This document shows, piece by piece, positions 16,577-24,925 of a DNA stretch of 64,000 nt. The notes below the pieces were generated by a model. The model was not told where the DNA came from. It saw nothing but the letters and a program-made list of their open reading frames with translations, and made no database searches. The DNA is from JBCCGL01 sp039029275 (lineage in GTDB: Bacteria > Pseudomonadota > Gammaproteobacteria > JBCCGL01). Both the position numbers and the translations under genes were made by a program. The stretch covers positions 55,271 to 119,270 of the forward strand of contig JBCCGL010000016.1 in the NCBI GenBank assembly GCA_039029275.1, written 5' to 3'. Position 1 is the first letter of the stretch. Each line of letters begins with the position of its first letter.

Positions 16577-17242
16577 TCATTCTGTGCTGAAGAATATGTC
16601 TCCGAAATAACTGGTCGCGCTGCCACCATGATTATCGCTGTCAACCATGATCGCGACGGCTTTTATGGTCGTGACATCGCGGTCAAACAGCGCGTGAAAA
16701 TCCTCCAGCAAATTGCGCTTTTCGACCACCCATTGGCCGGCGCTTGAATCACCACTCTCGACCGCAATCATTTTTGCCTTGTTTGTCCATGCGCTTGACC
16801 AGGTCGTCCCAACGGACTGATTGCTCGACCAGACGTAGTTGAGCGCAATCACTTCCCACGGCTGATAGCCGTCGCTCACCACGACGTACAAACGTGCGGG
16901 GTAGTCGTCACCGTCTTTGCTCTGCTCATCGTGCTCGAGACCAAACGTGTTTTCGACACGCCAGCGCCAGTTGAGATAGGGCGTTTGCGTAATATCAACG
17001 GGGAGTTCGAGTGCAATTGCCGACGCGCTCATTTTGCTTTGCGCGCGCAGAACGTGCTGGTCGTCAAGTTCGACGATTGAGTAATCGGTTTCACCGGCAA
17101 ACGAGCGGGTTTCCCAGTGCTTGAGAGAGTCCGCCTCAAATGAAATATGCGTGCTGCTGTGAACCTGCGCGTTAGAGCAATTCGCGACAAGCATCGTGGC
17201 GCAAATTGCGTAACTCAATTTCAGAAACTTTGTGTTTAACAC
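16577..17242 (-). CDS. DUF3047 exported protein
   Basis: This 221-residue protein fits the DUF3047 family, with its pattern LNWRWRVENTFG, DDYPARLYVVVSDG, VIALNYVWSS and the C-terminal AIMVDSDNHGGSATSYFGDIFF. An N-terminal hydrophobic segment (about residues 5-22) ends LVANCSNA; this could be a lipobox (VANC, Cys at 22) or a normal signal. The family's function is unknown, but it is secreted to the envelope. It is followed upstream, on the same strand, by the pqiABC cluster after 55 bases, so it may be the last gene of that transcript. Confidence 0.8.
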   Translation of the reverse strand: MLNTKFLKLSYAICATMLVANCSNAQVHSSTHISFEADSLKHWETRSFAGETDYSIVELDDQHVLRAQSKMSASAIALELPVDITQTPYLNWRWRVENTFGLEHDEQSKDGDDYPARLYVVVSDGYQPWEVIALNYVWSSNQSVGTTWSSAWTNKAKMIAVESGDSSAGQWVVEKRNLLEDFHALFDRDVTTIKAVAIMVDSDNHGGSATSYFGDIFFSTE

Positions 17243-17297
17243 TTTCCCGCAGCATCGATGAAACTCAGGGTTACAGACCGGCGCAAAAGGAATAGGT

Positions 17298-17909
17298 TCA
17301 GTCAGTAATTACGCTGTCAATAGATTGGTAGAGGGTATGAGAAAATTCAGACAGCAGGTCATTCATCGCGGCAACGTAAGCAGTGTAGTCCGCTGTAGCG
17401 ACAGATCGTTGTAGCGCGATTCTGTTGGTTTGTCGTTCTTGTTTGCCAAAGTCACTCAGCAAGACCCACTTTGCACGCAGCGAGACCTCTCCCCCGAGTG
17501 ACCCGCTAAATTCCTCGATGATGATCCGTATCTGATGCTGCGGTCGGTTGCGGGAGTCCCAGGGATGCGACCAGATGCGGTGATTAGCACTCAGCGTCGA
17601 CAGGTTGTCTGCCAGAACCGCGCCGATCGACTCTTCCAAATTGCCAGCCCAGACGTTAAACGATGATACGAGCAGCTGGTTACCGTTTTTTACCGTTACG
17701 ATGCCCGGATGCTGCAGTATTCCTGGCAATCGCACCGGGCCGATGCCAAATGAGTCTGATCTGCTCGGCTTGCCGGAGGCGGCGTCTTGTGCGACGAACG
17801 CGGGGTCTGCGTGCAGGGCAAAGTATTTTGTCGGTGGGTCAGTCGCGCAGGCGCTGAAGAACAGGGCGGACAAAACCGGCAGTACACGCGCAAGTCGATT
17901 CGTTATCAT
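17298..17909 (-). CDS. pqiC: PqiC outer-membrane lipoprotein
   Basis: PqiC is the DUF330/YmbA-type lipoprotein that works with PqiA and PqiB, forming the outer-membrane end of an MCE lipid-transport bridge. The 203-residue product has a lipobox FFSAC with C21 and the family opening KYFALHADP, then IGPVRLPGILQHPGIVT and NVWAGNLEESIGAVLADNL. The start overlaps the end of pqiB by four bases, and the residue after the lipid Cys is Ala, which agrees with outer-membrane sorting. Order pqiA-pqiB-pqiC is the standard one. Confidence 0.9.
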   Translation of the reverse strand: MITNRLARVLPVLSALFFSACATDPPTKYFALHADPAFVAQDAASGKPSRSDSFGIGPVRLPGILQHPGIVTVKNGNQLLVSSFNVWAGNLEESIGAVLADNLSTLSANHRIWSHPWDSRNRPQHQIRIIIEEFSGSLGGEVSLRAKWVLLSDFGKQERQTNRIALQRSVATADYTAYVAAMNDLLSEFSHTLYQSIDSVITD

Positions 17910-19687
17910 TCTCGGTCACCTCCACCCAGCAGCAACGATTGCGGATAGCGGCTGAGTTCATCGGTCAATGTCCTGACGGATTGTGCGGCGTCTCCGACGT
18001 TTTCAATCGTTTGCAAAAGTTCGTACTGAAATTGTGATTCGGGGGTCAGGTTGCTCTCCAGAAGCTCAAGCGTGCTGCGCATTTGATCGAGCGCTGCAGT
18101 GGCTGAGCTTAGCGCAGGATCAAATTTTTCAGCCGTGGATTGAAAACTTGCGAGCGTGCCGTCGAGCTCGGCTGAGAGTACGATCCGGTTCAATTCGGTC
18201 ACCGTTGCATCGAGACTTTCCAGACTGCGTACCATCGTGTTGCTCATCTCATCGATCGGAACGCTGTCGATTCGACTGAGAATGCCGCTGACCTGTTTGC
18301 CAAAATATTGATTTTGAATTTCGCTGATCGTCCGGTTGAGTTTATCCAGACTATCGAGCGCACTTGCACTGGCTTCGTTGAGCGGCAGTCGATCAATTTT
18401 TTCCAGAATGCTGCTGAATTGCTGGGTCAGGTTGCGCGCCACGCTCGGTGCCGTGGGTAAATGCGAGTAGGGCCAACTGGATTTAAACTCGCCCTCGATA
18501 TGTTCGGCGAAGGCGAAATCGACGTACAGCGCCCCGGTGATAAAACTGGCGGTGCGCAAATGCGCGCGCAAGCCCTGGTCGACTAACATTTTCATGCGTT
18601 CGTCGACGGATTCGAGCGTGTGCGTGCGCTGATCGTCGAGGCGCTCCGGCTGCAGTGTTATCACGACAAATATATCCAGATTGTCTTCATCGTTTGCGTC
18701 GAGAAATATTCGCTCGACCTCACCAATTTTTAAACCGCGAAATTCGACGGGCGCGCCAACGGTTAAACCACGCACGGATTCGCTGAATGTCAGCACATAA
18801 AAAAACCGCTTTTTAAACGCGCCCTCGGTCACCGCTTTTCTGTTTTCAAAAAGATGGAAAATAGTGTTGGGTCCGATCGCCTGGCTGTCATCATCCTGAT
18901 TAGCAAACTGGGGTGAGTCGAATGCCACGCCACCCGACAGTACCGAGGATATTGACTGCATATTCACACTGATGCCTGCGGCATCGAGGTCGAATCCAAG
19001 GCCGCTGACATTCCAGAAATGACTGCCGTAGTTCACCAGCGAATCATAAGGTGCGTTGATAAACAGATTAATTTCGACCAGTTGCTCTTCTGTTGATAAG
19101 GCGTAGTTGGTGACTTCGCCCACTTTGACGTCCCGATGGTAAACCGGCGACCCGATGTCGAGCGAGCCGAGCGACTCAGCCAGCAGCTTGAAAGTCGAAC
19201 CGTCATCGTAGGAATGCACCAGAGGAGGAGAATTAAGTCCCTCGAAATCGTATTTGGGTGTGCCTTTTAAACCTGGATCAAGCTCGATATAAACACCTGA
19301 AAGAAGTGTATCTAGGCCGCTCACCCCCGACGCCGATATTCGCGGGGTGACCACCCAGAAGCGCGAATTTTCGGAGATGTGTTCATCCATCACAGGGTCG
19401 AGTTGCGCGGTGACGTGCACGCGCGACAAGTCTTCGTCGAGGTGCACTTCTTCAACCAAGCCCACATTCACGTTCTTGTAACGCACTTGGGTTTTCCCGG
19501 TGCTTATACCGCTCGCATCGGTAAAAACAATTTCCACTTTCGGACCTTGCTCGATCCACGCCTGCCACGCCAGGCCGAGCGCGACGAGCGCAGCGAACAG
19601 GGGCACCAGCCAGATCGGCGACAGCACCGATATCTTGTCGATGGGCGAGCGGTCGCTGGCGCGGCGATTATGCGCGTGGTTGGTCAT
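17906..19687 (-). CDS. pqiB: PqiB, MCE-domain lipid transport protein
   Basis: The 593-residue protein has one N-terminal membrane helix (about 24-44) and three MCE (MlaD-like) domains in series, seen as repeats of GISTGKTQVRYKNVNVGLVEEV, LDIGSPVYHRDVKVGEV and LTVGAPVEFRGLKIGEVERIFLD. The long C-terminal part (about 415-580) is predicted coiled-coil and builds the needle-like tunnel across the periplasm in PqiB. It overlaps pqiA at its start and pqiC at its end. It carries phospholipids or other lipids between membranes and matters under envelope stress. Confidence 0.93.
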   Translation of the reverse strand: MTNHAHNRRASDRSPIDKISVLSPIWLVPLFAALVALGLAWQAWIEQGPKVEIVFTDASGISTGKTQVRYKNVNVGLVEEVHLDEDLSRVHVTAQLDPVMDEHISENSRFWVVTPRISASGVSGLDTLLSGVYIELDPGLKGTPKYDFEGLNSPPLVHSYDDGSTFKLLAESLGSLDIGSPVYHRDVKVGEVTNYALSTEEQLVEINLFINAPYDSLVNYGSHFWNVSGLGFDLDAAGISVNMQSISSVLSGGVAFDSPQFANQDDDSQAIGPNTIFHLFENRKAVTEGAFKKRFFYVLTFSESVRGLTVGAPVEFRGLKIGEVERIFLDANDEDNLDIFVVITLQPERLDDQRTHTLESVDERMKMLVDQGLRAHLRTASFITGALYVDFAFAEHIEGEFKSSWPYSHLPTAPSVARNLTQQFSSILEKIDRLPLNEASASALDSLDKLNRTISEIQNQYFGKQVSGILSRIDSVPIDEMSNTMVRSLESLDATVTELNRIVLSAELDGTLASFQSTAEKFDPALSSATAALDQMRSTLELLESNLTPESQFQYELLQTIENVGDAAQSVRTLTDELSRYPQSLLLGGGDRE

Positions 19688-20918
19688 CTTTTCCTGTCCA
19701 TAGTAGGCGGGGATCGAAGGTTTCAGCTGCGAGCATCGTCAATATGACAACCGCTGCAAATGCGACGATCGCGCCGCCGCTTTGCACGTTCATCAGTATA
19801 CCGAATTGCACCATCGCGACCGTTAGCGTGACAACGTAAACATCGACCATCGACCAGCGCCCGATGAACTCGGTCACGTGGAAAATCATTGCGCGCAGTT
19901 TATGACTGTGGGGCACGCTGTGCTTCGTCGACCAGACCAGATAAGTCATCACGATCATTTTGGCAATCGGGACCAGAATACTGGCTACAAACACAACGAG
20001 TGCGATAAACCACGCGCCGCTTTGCGCGAGTTCGACGGCTCCGCCAAATATTGTTTTGGCCTCACTCGTTCCCAACCTGCTGACGTGCATTATCGGCAAT
20101 ACGTTGGCAGGAATATACAAAATGACTGCGGCCACCAGCAGTGCGGTTGTTTTTTCGAGGCTGCGCGGAATTCTGCGTTCGATCTTTCCGTGGCAGCGTG
20201 GACAGTGCGGGTCTCGCCGCCATATCGACTCACCCACCAGGGCATGACATACCCCGCACGAAACCAGCGCATCGGAGTTACTGTCTTTGAAATAATTCTC
20301 CGCCTTGTACCAGCGCCACAGGCGCTTATGATTCATGCGCGCCTGCACCGCCACCAGCACCACGACAAGAACGGCAAACGAGTACAGCCCGGTACCCGGA
20401 ACCAGATCGGCCAAGTCTCCAACTTTTACGCTGGTGACAATAACTCCAAGCATGAAGATTTCCAGCATATTCCAGGGTCGAATTTGTTCGAGCAGCCTCA
20501 GCGCAACGCGGAACAGGCGGGTGCGCCTGCCGATTGAAGCGGATCCCAGGACAAAGCAAAACAGCAGCAATTCAAATAGCGGGAATAGAAATATCGTGAC
20601 AAACACAATCGCACTCAAAAGAAAGTGCTGTTGTTCGAGGAGCAGATACACCCCGGTCAGGAGTGTTGTCGTGTGCACCTGTCCCACCGCGCCTATCGAC
20701 AAAAACGGCATCGACATACTGACAATGAACAGAATGACCCCGGTTAAAACCAGCGCCATCGACGTCGACAGCCAATTGCGATGGTGCGAATGCAGGGTGT
20801 GGCCGCAACACGTACAGCGGCAACTGTTTCCGGGACCGGCGTCAGCCATCGGTTGCAAGCGCGCGCAAACAGGGCAGGCGATGAGATCTCTAATGTCTTG
20901 GTCGTCTTGGGTTGACAC
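19668..20918 (-). CDS. pqiA: PqiA inner-membrane protein with zinc motifs
   Basis: PqiA is the integral membrane partner of PqiB. This 416-residue protein is two copies of a PqiA module, each with a cytoplasmic zinc-ribbon: CPVC...CTCCGH at residues 15-40 and CGVC...CPRCHGKIERR near 218-245. Each ribbon is followed by about four membrane helices, with conserved GVYLLLEQ and SGAWFIALVVF segments. The overlap with pqiB (20 bases) indicates coupling. The ATG is close to the beginning of the open frame, and the upstream region is the AT-rich gap shared with the sulfite/nitrite reductase promoter. Confidence 0.92.
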   Translation of the reverse strand: MSTQDDQDIRDLIACPVCARLQPMADAGPGNSCRCTCCGHTLHSHHRNWLSTSMALVLTGVILFIVSMSMPFLSIGAVGQVHTTTLLTGVYLLLEQQHFLLSAIVFVTIFLFPLFELLLFCFVLGSASIGRRTRLFRVALRLLEQIRPWNMLEIFMLGVIVTSVKVGDLADLVPGTGLYSFAVLVVVLVAVQARMNHKRLWRWYKAENYFKDSNSDALVSCGVCHALVGESIWRRDPHCPRCHGKIERRIPRSLEKTTALLVAAVILYIPANVLPIMHVSRLGTSEAKTIFGGAVELAQSGAWFIALVVFVASILVPIAKMIVMTYLVWSTKHSVPHSHKLRAMIFHVTEFIGRWSMVDVYVVTLTVAMVQFGILMNVQSGGAIVAFAAVVILTMLAAETFDPRLLWTGKDDQPRA

Positions 20919-21111
20919 TGCGGGCGATCATAGCGTGCTTTGTCGGACACGTCTTGGGCGAATACACGACTCGAAGAGTGTGGGCGAACAGCGGCTGAGG
21001 CGACATAAGATTGGAGCTATATAATATCTGAGAATATATAAATCATTAAATATTCATTTAAGGTATTAATCTGAGTCATTAAAGTACGCCCATCTAAAAC
21101 GGATGGTGAAG
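20919..21111. promoter_or_regulatory. AT-rich divergent promoter region of pqiA and cysI
   Basis: This gap lies between two divergent operons. Its right half (about 21015-21080) is strongly AT-rich, with TATATAATAT, GAATATATAAA and ATTCATTTAAGG, unlike the surrounding DNA. CysB binds AT-rich, weakly conserved sites, and similar GAATATAAA sequence lies upstream of cysB, so activation of the reductase by CysB is plausible. No single promoter can be fixed by eye. Confidence 0.4.
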
Positions 21112-22770
21112 ATGTACATTTACAGCCCAGTTGATCAAGCCATCGTTGATCAACGCGTCAGCCAGTTTCGCGAGCAAACCGAGCGCTATCTCGATGGCAA
21201 ACTCAATGAGGAAGTGTTCAAGCAATTGAGATTGCGCAACGGTTTATATGTGCAACGTCATGCCCCAATGCTTCGAATCGCGGTGCCCTATGGCGTGATG
21301 TCGTCCTTGCAACTGCGCACAATTGGACGAATCGCGCGCGAGTACGACAAGGGATACGCACACGTCACCACACGTCAGAACTTTCAGCTTAACTGGCCTG
21401 CGCTCGAATCGGTGCCTGACATTTTGGCTGAACTGGCCGAGGTGCAGATGCACGCGATGCAAACCAGCGGTAACTGCATTCGCAATGTCACATGCGATCC
21501 GCTCGCCGGGGTTGCGCCGGATGAAATTGAGGACCCGCGAATTTGGTGTGAGCTCATTCGTCAGTGGTCGACATTGCATCCTGAGTTTTCTTTTCTTCCG
21601 CGCAAATTCAAATTTGCATTGACGGGCTCCGAGGTCGATCGCGCTGCTATTCAAGTGCACGACATCGGTATTCAGGTCGTGCGCAATGAAGAGGGCAAGG
21701 TTGGTTTCACCGTAATGGTAGGTGGCGGGTTGGGTCGCACACCCGTGATAGGGAAAACCATTCGGGGATTTTTGCCGCGTAAGGATTTGATCAGCTATCT
21801 GGAAGCGATTCTGCGGGTCTATAACCTCCACGGTCGTCGCGACAATATTTATAAGGCGCGAATCAAGATTTTAGTCAACGCATTGGGTATCGATGAATTT
21901 CGACGTCAGGTTGAAAACGAGTGGCAGTACCTGCGAGACGGTGAACTGCAACTCAGCGACGCCGAGATTGAGCGCGTCGCACAATCGTTTCGCGATATTG
22001 CGTACAAAGACCTTCCGATTGGCGATAGCGCTTCGCACGATAAACGCCATAGCAATCCCTTGTTTAATGCATGGTACCGCCAGAACACCGTCGCGCACAA
22101 AGTTGCGGGATATCGGATTGCGTATGTCTCGCTCAAATCCCACGGACAGGCGCCCGGCGACATTCGCGACGACCAAATGGAAAAGTTGGCCGATCTCGCC
22201 GATACCTATAGTTTTGGCGAGCTTCGAGCCACGCACTCGCAGAATCTCGTTTTTGCGCACGTTGAAGAAGGCCAGCTTTACGAACTTTGGCGCGGACTGA
22301 TGCAGCTGAAACTGGCTAAATCCAATTTGCATACCGTTCAGGACGTTATTTGTTGCCCGGGCCTGGATTTCTGCGGTCTCGCGAATACCACATCAATTGA
22401 CGTCTCACAGGATATTACCGAGCGCTTCGATGAACTCGATGAGCTCTATGATCTTGGCGATATCCGGATCAAGATTTCCGGGTGCATGAACGCCTGCGGA
22501 CACCATCATGTGGGCCATATCGGTTTGCTCGGCGTCGATAAAAAAGGCGAGCACTGGTATCAAATTACACTGGGAGGCTCGAGCGAGAACAACGCAGCGT
22601 TGGGCACGCGCCTTGGACCCGCTATTGCCAAAGAGAAGATTGGTGACGCGGTCGAGAACATTATCAAAACCTATGTTTCACAGCGGCAGAACGGCGAATC
22701 GTTTTTGCAAACGTTCGACCGCGTTGGATTAAGCCCGTATAAGGAGCGCGTTTATGCACACACTCATTGA
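21112..22770 (+). CDS. cysI: Siroheme [4Fe-4S] sulfite/nitrite reductase (CysI type)
   Basis: This 552-residue hemoprotein has two ferredoxin-like halves and a siroheme-[4Fe-4S] site with ligands C415, C421, C458 and C462 in CCPGLDFCGLAN and SGCMNACGHHHVGHIG. It reduces sulfite to sulfide (or nitrite to ammonia) with six electrons. The N-terminus MYIYSPVDQA closely matches Pseudomonas CysI-type proteins, so ATG 21112, behind GGTGAAG, is chosen over ATG 21103. The following DUF934 gene is the usual partner of this type and, with cysB downstream, favours assimilatory sulfite reduction over nitrite. No NADPH flavoprotein subunit is present; the donor is probably ferredoxin. Confidence 0.9.
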   Translation: MYIYSPVDQAIVDQRVSQFREQTERYLDGKLNEEVFKQLRLRNGLYVQRHAPMLRIAVPYGVMSSLQLRTIGRIAREYDKGYAHVTTRQNFQLNWPALESVPDILAELAEVQMHAMQTSGNCIRNVTCDPLAGVAPDEIEDPRIWCELIRQWSTLHPEFSFLPRKFKFALTGSEVDRAAIQVHDIGIQVVRNEEGKVGFTVMVGGGLGRTPVIGKTIRGFLPRKDLISYLEAILRVYNLHGRRDNIYKARIKILVNALGIDEFRRQVENEWQYLRDGELQLSDAEIERVAQSFRDIAYKDLPIGDSASHDKRHSNPLFNAWYRQNTVAHKVAGYRIAYVSLKSHGQAPGDIRDDQMEKLADLADTYSFGELRATHSQNLVFAHVEEGQLYELWRGLMQLKLAKSNLHTVQDVICCPGLDFCGLANTTSIDVSQDITERFDELDELYDLGDIRIKISGCMNACGHHHVGHIGLLGVDKKGEHWYQITLGGSSENNAALGTRLGPAIAKEKIGDAVENIIKTYVSQRQNGESFLQTFDRVGLSPYKERVYAHTH

Positions 22771-23221
22771 CGCCCATGGCACTATCGATGACGACTGGGT
22801 TTTGCTCGATGAAGAGATACCCGCTGTCGGTCGCAACAAAGTCATTGTTCCCGTCCAGCGCTGGACAGACGAACGCGATATTTGGAAAGAGAGCGAAAAG
22901 GTATTGGGTGTATTGCTCGAGCCGAGTTTCGATGTGTCACTTCTGCGGCCTGACCTGAACAAACTCTCCCTCATCGCAATTCCCTTCAGTGTGTTCAGTG
23001 ATGGCCGCGGTTTTTCACAAGCTCGGTTACTGCGTGAACGCTATGGCTATAGCGGTTTGTTACGCGCGACCGGCGACGTGCTGCGCGATCAGCTTTCATT
23101 CCTGGCACGGTGTGGTTTTGACCAGTTCAGTGTGTACAGTGAACACGACATCGAAGCAGTAATCAGCGCACTCGCGCCGTTTACGGTGGGTTACCAGCCA
23201 GACCTGAGACAATCGGCCTGA
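22754..23221 (+). CDS. DUF934 protein, sulfite reductase partner
   Basis: This 155-residue protein is a clear DUF934 member: VIVPVQRW, LEPSFDVSLLRPDLNKLSLIAIPFSVFSDGRGFSQARLLRERYGYSG, then GDVLRDQLSFLARCGFDQF. The gene overlaps cysI by 17 bases, the standard pairing in Pseudomonas and many proteobacteria. Its exact role is not settled; it is needed with the siroheme reductase for sulfate assimilation and may aid assembly or electron delivery. It ends 38 bases before the end of the opposing cysB gene. Confidence 0.9.
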   Translation: MHTLIDAHGTIDDDWVLLDEEIPAVGRNKVIVPVQRWTDERDIWKESEKVLGVLLEPSFDVSLLRPDLNKLSLIAIPFSVFSDGRGFSQARLLRERYGYSGLLRATGDVLRDQLSFLARCGFDQFSVYSEHDIEAVISALAPFTVGYQPDLRQSA

Positions 23222-23259
23222 CCCCTTTTGGAAAACGCTCACCCGCGCAGAATGAAACG

Positions 23260-24234
23260 TCAGTAAAGCTGTAATTCGACGCCTTTAAATATCTCGTCTA
23301 CTTCGCTTTGTACGGTGGTGTAGGCAGCGTTATTGACAGCCAATAAGCTCAGATGTGGCGCGAAGGTCTGCAGAAAGTCATAGATATAGCCGCGCAAAAA
23401 CTTGCCTCGACGGAACCCAATTTTGGTTGCGTTGACAGGAAATAAGGAATGGGTATCGAGCGCGACAAGATCAGTATCTGATTCGGTTTCGTAGGTCATT
23501 CGGGCGATGATTCCAACACCGAGATCTTGCCGAACGTAGGTTTTGATCACGTCAGAATCGACCGCCGACAATACGATGTTTGGCGTCAGGTTCGCATCGG
23601 CAAACGCGTGATCAAGTCGCTCACGCCCGGTGAACCCGTTTATGTAAGTCACAATCGGATACTCCGCGATCTGATCGAGCGAAGTCAATTCCTGCCCAAC
23701 CAGCGGGTGCGATTTCTCAACAATGACACAGTGTTTCCACCGATAGCCGGGCAGTGTAACGAGATCGTCGCGATCACCAATCGACTCAGTGGCAATCGCC
23801 AGATCAACCTCTCCCGAAACCGCCATCTCCGCGATCTCATCCGGCCGCCCCTGCAAAATCTGCAAACTGACCTGTGGGTATCGCTCGCGAAATTGTCGAA
23901 TAACGTTCGGTAGTATGTATCGCGCCTGAGTGTGGGTGGTTGCAAGTTTCAGCTCGCCGGTCTGATCGTTGCGAAATTCATTTGCGAGTCCTTTGATGTT
24001 CTCGACCTCGCGCATTATTGCTTTCGCGCGCACCAGTATATGGCGGCCCTCAGGCGTTACATGCGTAAGCTGTTTGCCGTTGCGATTGAACAGTTTGACT
24101 CCAAGTTCTTCCTCTAACTGTTTGATTTGTTTACTGACGCCGGGTTGTGAAGTGAACAGTTTTTCAGCCGCAAGCGAAATACTGAGGCTATTTTGCTCGA
24201 CGGCGATCAGATATCGGAGTTGCTGGATTTTCAT
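23260..24234 (-). CDS. cysB: CysB, LysR-type regulator of sulfur assimilation
   Basis: The 324-residue LysR-family protein has the N-terminal winged helix-turn-helix MKIQQLRYLIAVEQNSLSISLAAEKLFTSQPGVSKQIKQLEEELG and a C-terminal effector domain (about 92-310), with KLATTHTQARYILPNVI, EMAVSGEVDLAIATE and the terminal FLQTFAPHLS, all typical of CysB/Cbl. CysB activates cysteine biosynthesis genes with N-acetylserine as inducer. Its position beside cysI-DUF934 suits that job. ATG at 24234 is the natural family start. The region upstream has AT-rich inverted repeats that may be its own binding site. Confidence 0.92.
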   Translation of the reverse strand: MKIQQLRYLIAVEQNSLSISLAAEKLFTSQPGVSKQIKQLEEELGVKLFNRNGKQLTHVTPEGRHILVRAKAIMREVENIKGLANEFRNDQTGELKLATTHTQARYILPNVIRQFRERYPQVSLQILQGRPDEIAEMAVSGEVDLAIATESIGDRDDLVTLPGYRWKHCVIVEKSHPLVGQELTSLDQIAEYPIVTYINGFTGRERLDHAFADANLTPNIVLSAVDSDVIKTYVRQDLGVGIIARMTYETESDTDLVALDTHSLFPVNATKIGFRRGKFLRGYIYDFLQTFAPHLSLLAVNNAAYTTVQSEVDEIFKGVELQLY

Positions 24235-24240
24235 CGGCTA

Positions 24241-24263
24241 TTTATATCAAAAACGAATATAAA
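24241..24263. promoter_or_regulatory. AT-rich inverted repeat upstream of cysB
   Basis: Perfect seven-base arms TTTATAT (24241-24247) and ATATAAA (24257-24263) flank nine bases, only six bases before the cysB start codon on the minus strand. CysB is autoregulated in other bacteria and binds AT-rich sites, so this may be a repression site. The alternative is a chance repeat in AT-rich DNA. Confidence 0.4.
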
Positions 24264-24364
24264 AAGATATCTATATTCAATTTAATGTTTATTACCGCAT
24301 CAGTTTTTACGCAGCCAGTCGATAAGGAATGAACTGAGTTACGTAAACTATTTGGAGAAGTTTG

Positions 24365-24898
24365 ATGCTGGATTTTCGTACCTACCCCGTTTGTGCCTTC
24401 ACACGTTTTTTATCGCTCGTGACGCTGGCTGTTCTGTTGTTCTCTCACAATGCTTTCGCCAATCTGCAAGCGCCTAGTGGCAGAGTCTTGCTCAGTGTTA
24501 GCGGTAACATTCAGACGTCAAATAGCGCGGATGGGGCTCATTTTGATCGCGAACTGTTTTCGTCTATCGGGACGTCCAAGATCAAAACCAAAACACCGTG
24601 GACGGAATCTTCCGATACGTTTGAAGGTGTGTTGGTGCGTGATCTTCTAGAGCGCGTCGGTGCCAAGAGTTCGCGATTTCGCGCGATTGCGCACAATGAT
24701 TATGAAGTCACCGTGGAGGGAATCGATTTCGATCAGTACCCGGTTATTCTTGCGACTCGCATGAACGGAAAGAAAATGACGCTCCGAGAAAAAGGGCCTG
24801 TTTGGATTATTTTTCCATGGGACGATCATCCTGAACTGGCCACAAAGAGTGTCAAACGCTTTTCCATCTGGCAGTTAAAATCGATCATCGTTCAGTAG
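24365..24898 (+). CDS. Periplasmic molybdopterin-oxidoreductase-fold protein
   Basis: The 177-residue product has a Sec signal peptide (about residues 1-32, ending SHNAFA). The mature part, with LLSVSGNIQTS, FEGVLVRDLLERVGA, EVTVEGIDFDQYPVILATRMNGKKMTLREKGPVWIIFPWD and a final SIWQLKSIIV, follows the sulfite-oxidase/YedY molybdopterin-binding fold. There is no Cys at the position that would bind molybdenum, and it is shorter than the enzymes, so it may be a sensor or binding domain rather than an enzyme. ATG 24365 follows GGAGAAG; a TTG one codon upstream is open too. A sensor kinase gene follows 27 bases later. Confidence 0.7.
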   Translation: MLDFRTYPVCAFTRFLSLVTLAVLLFSHNAFANLQAPSGRVLLSVSGNIQTSNSADGAHFDRELFSSIGTSKIKTKTPWTESSDTFEGVLVRDLLERVGAKSSRFRAIAHNDYEVTVEGIDFDQYPVILATRMNGKKMTLREKGPVWIIFPWDDHPELATKSVKRFSIWQLKSIIVQ

Positions 24899-24925
24899 CA
24901 CTGGATTTCGCTAACTGGGCGATAC

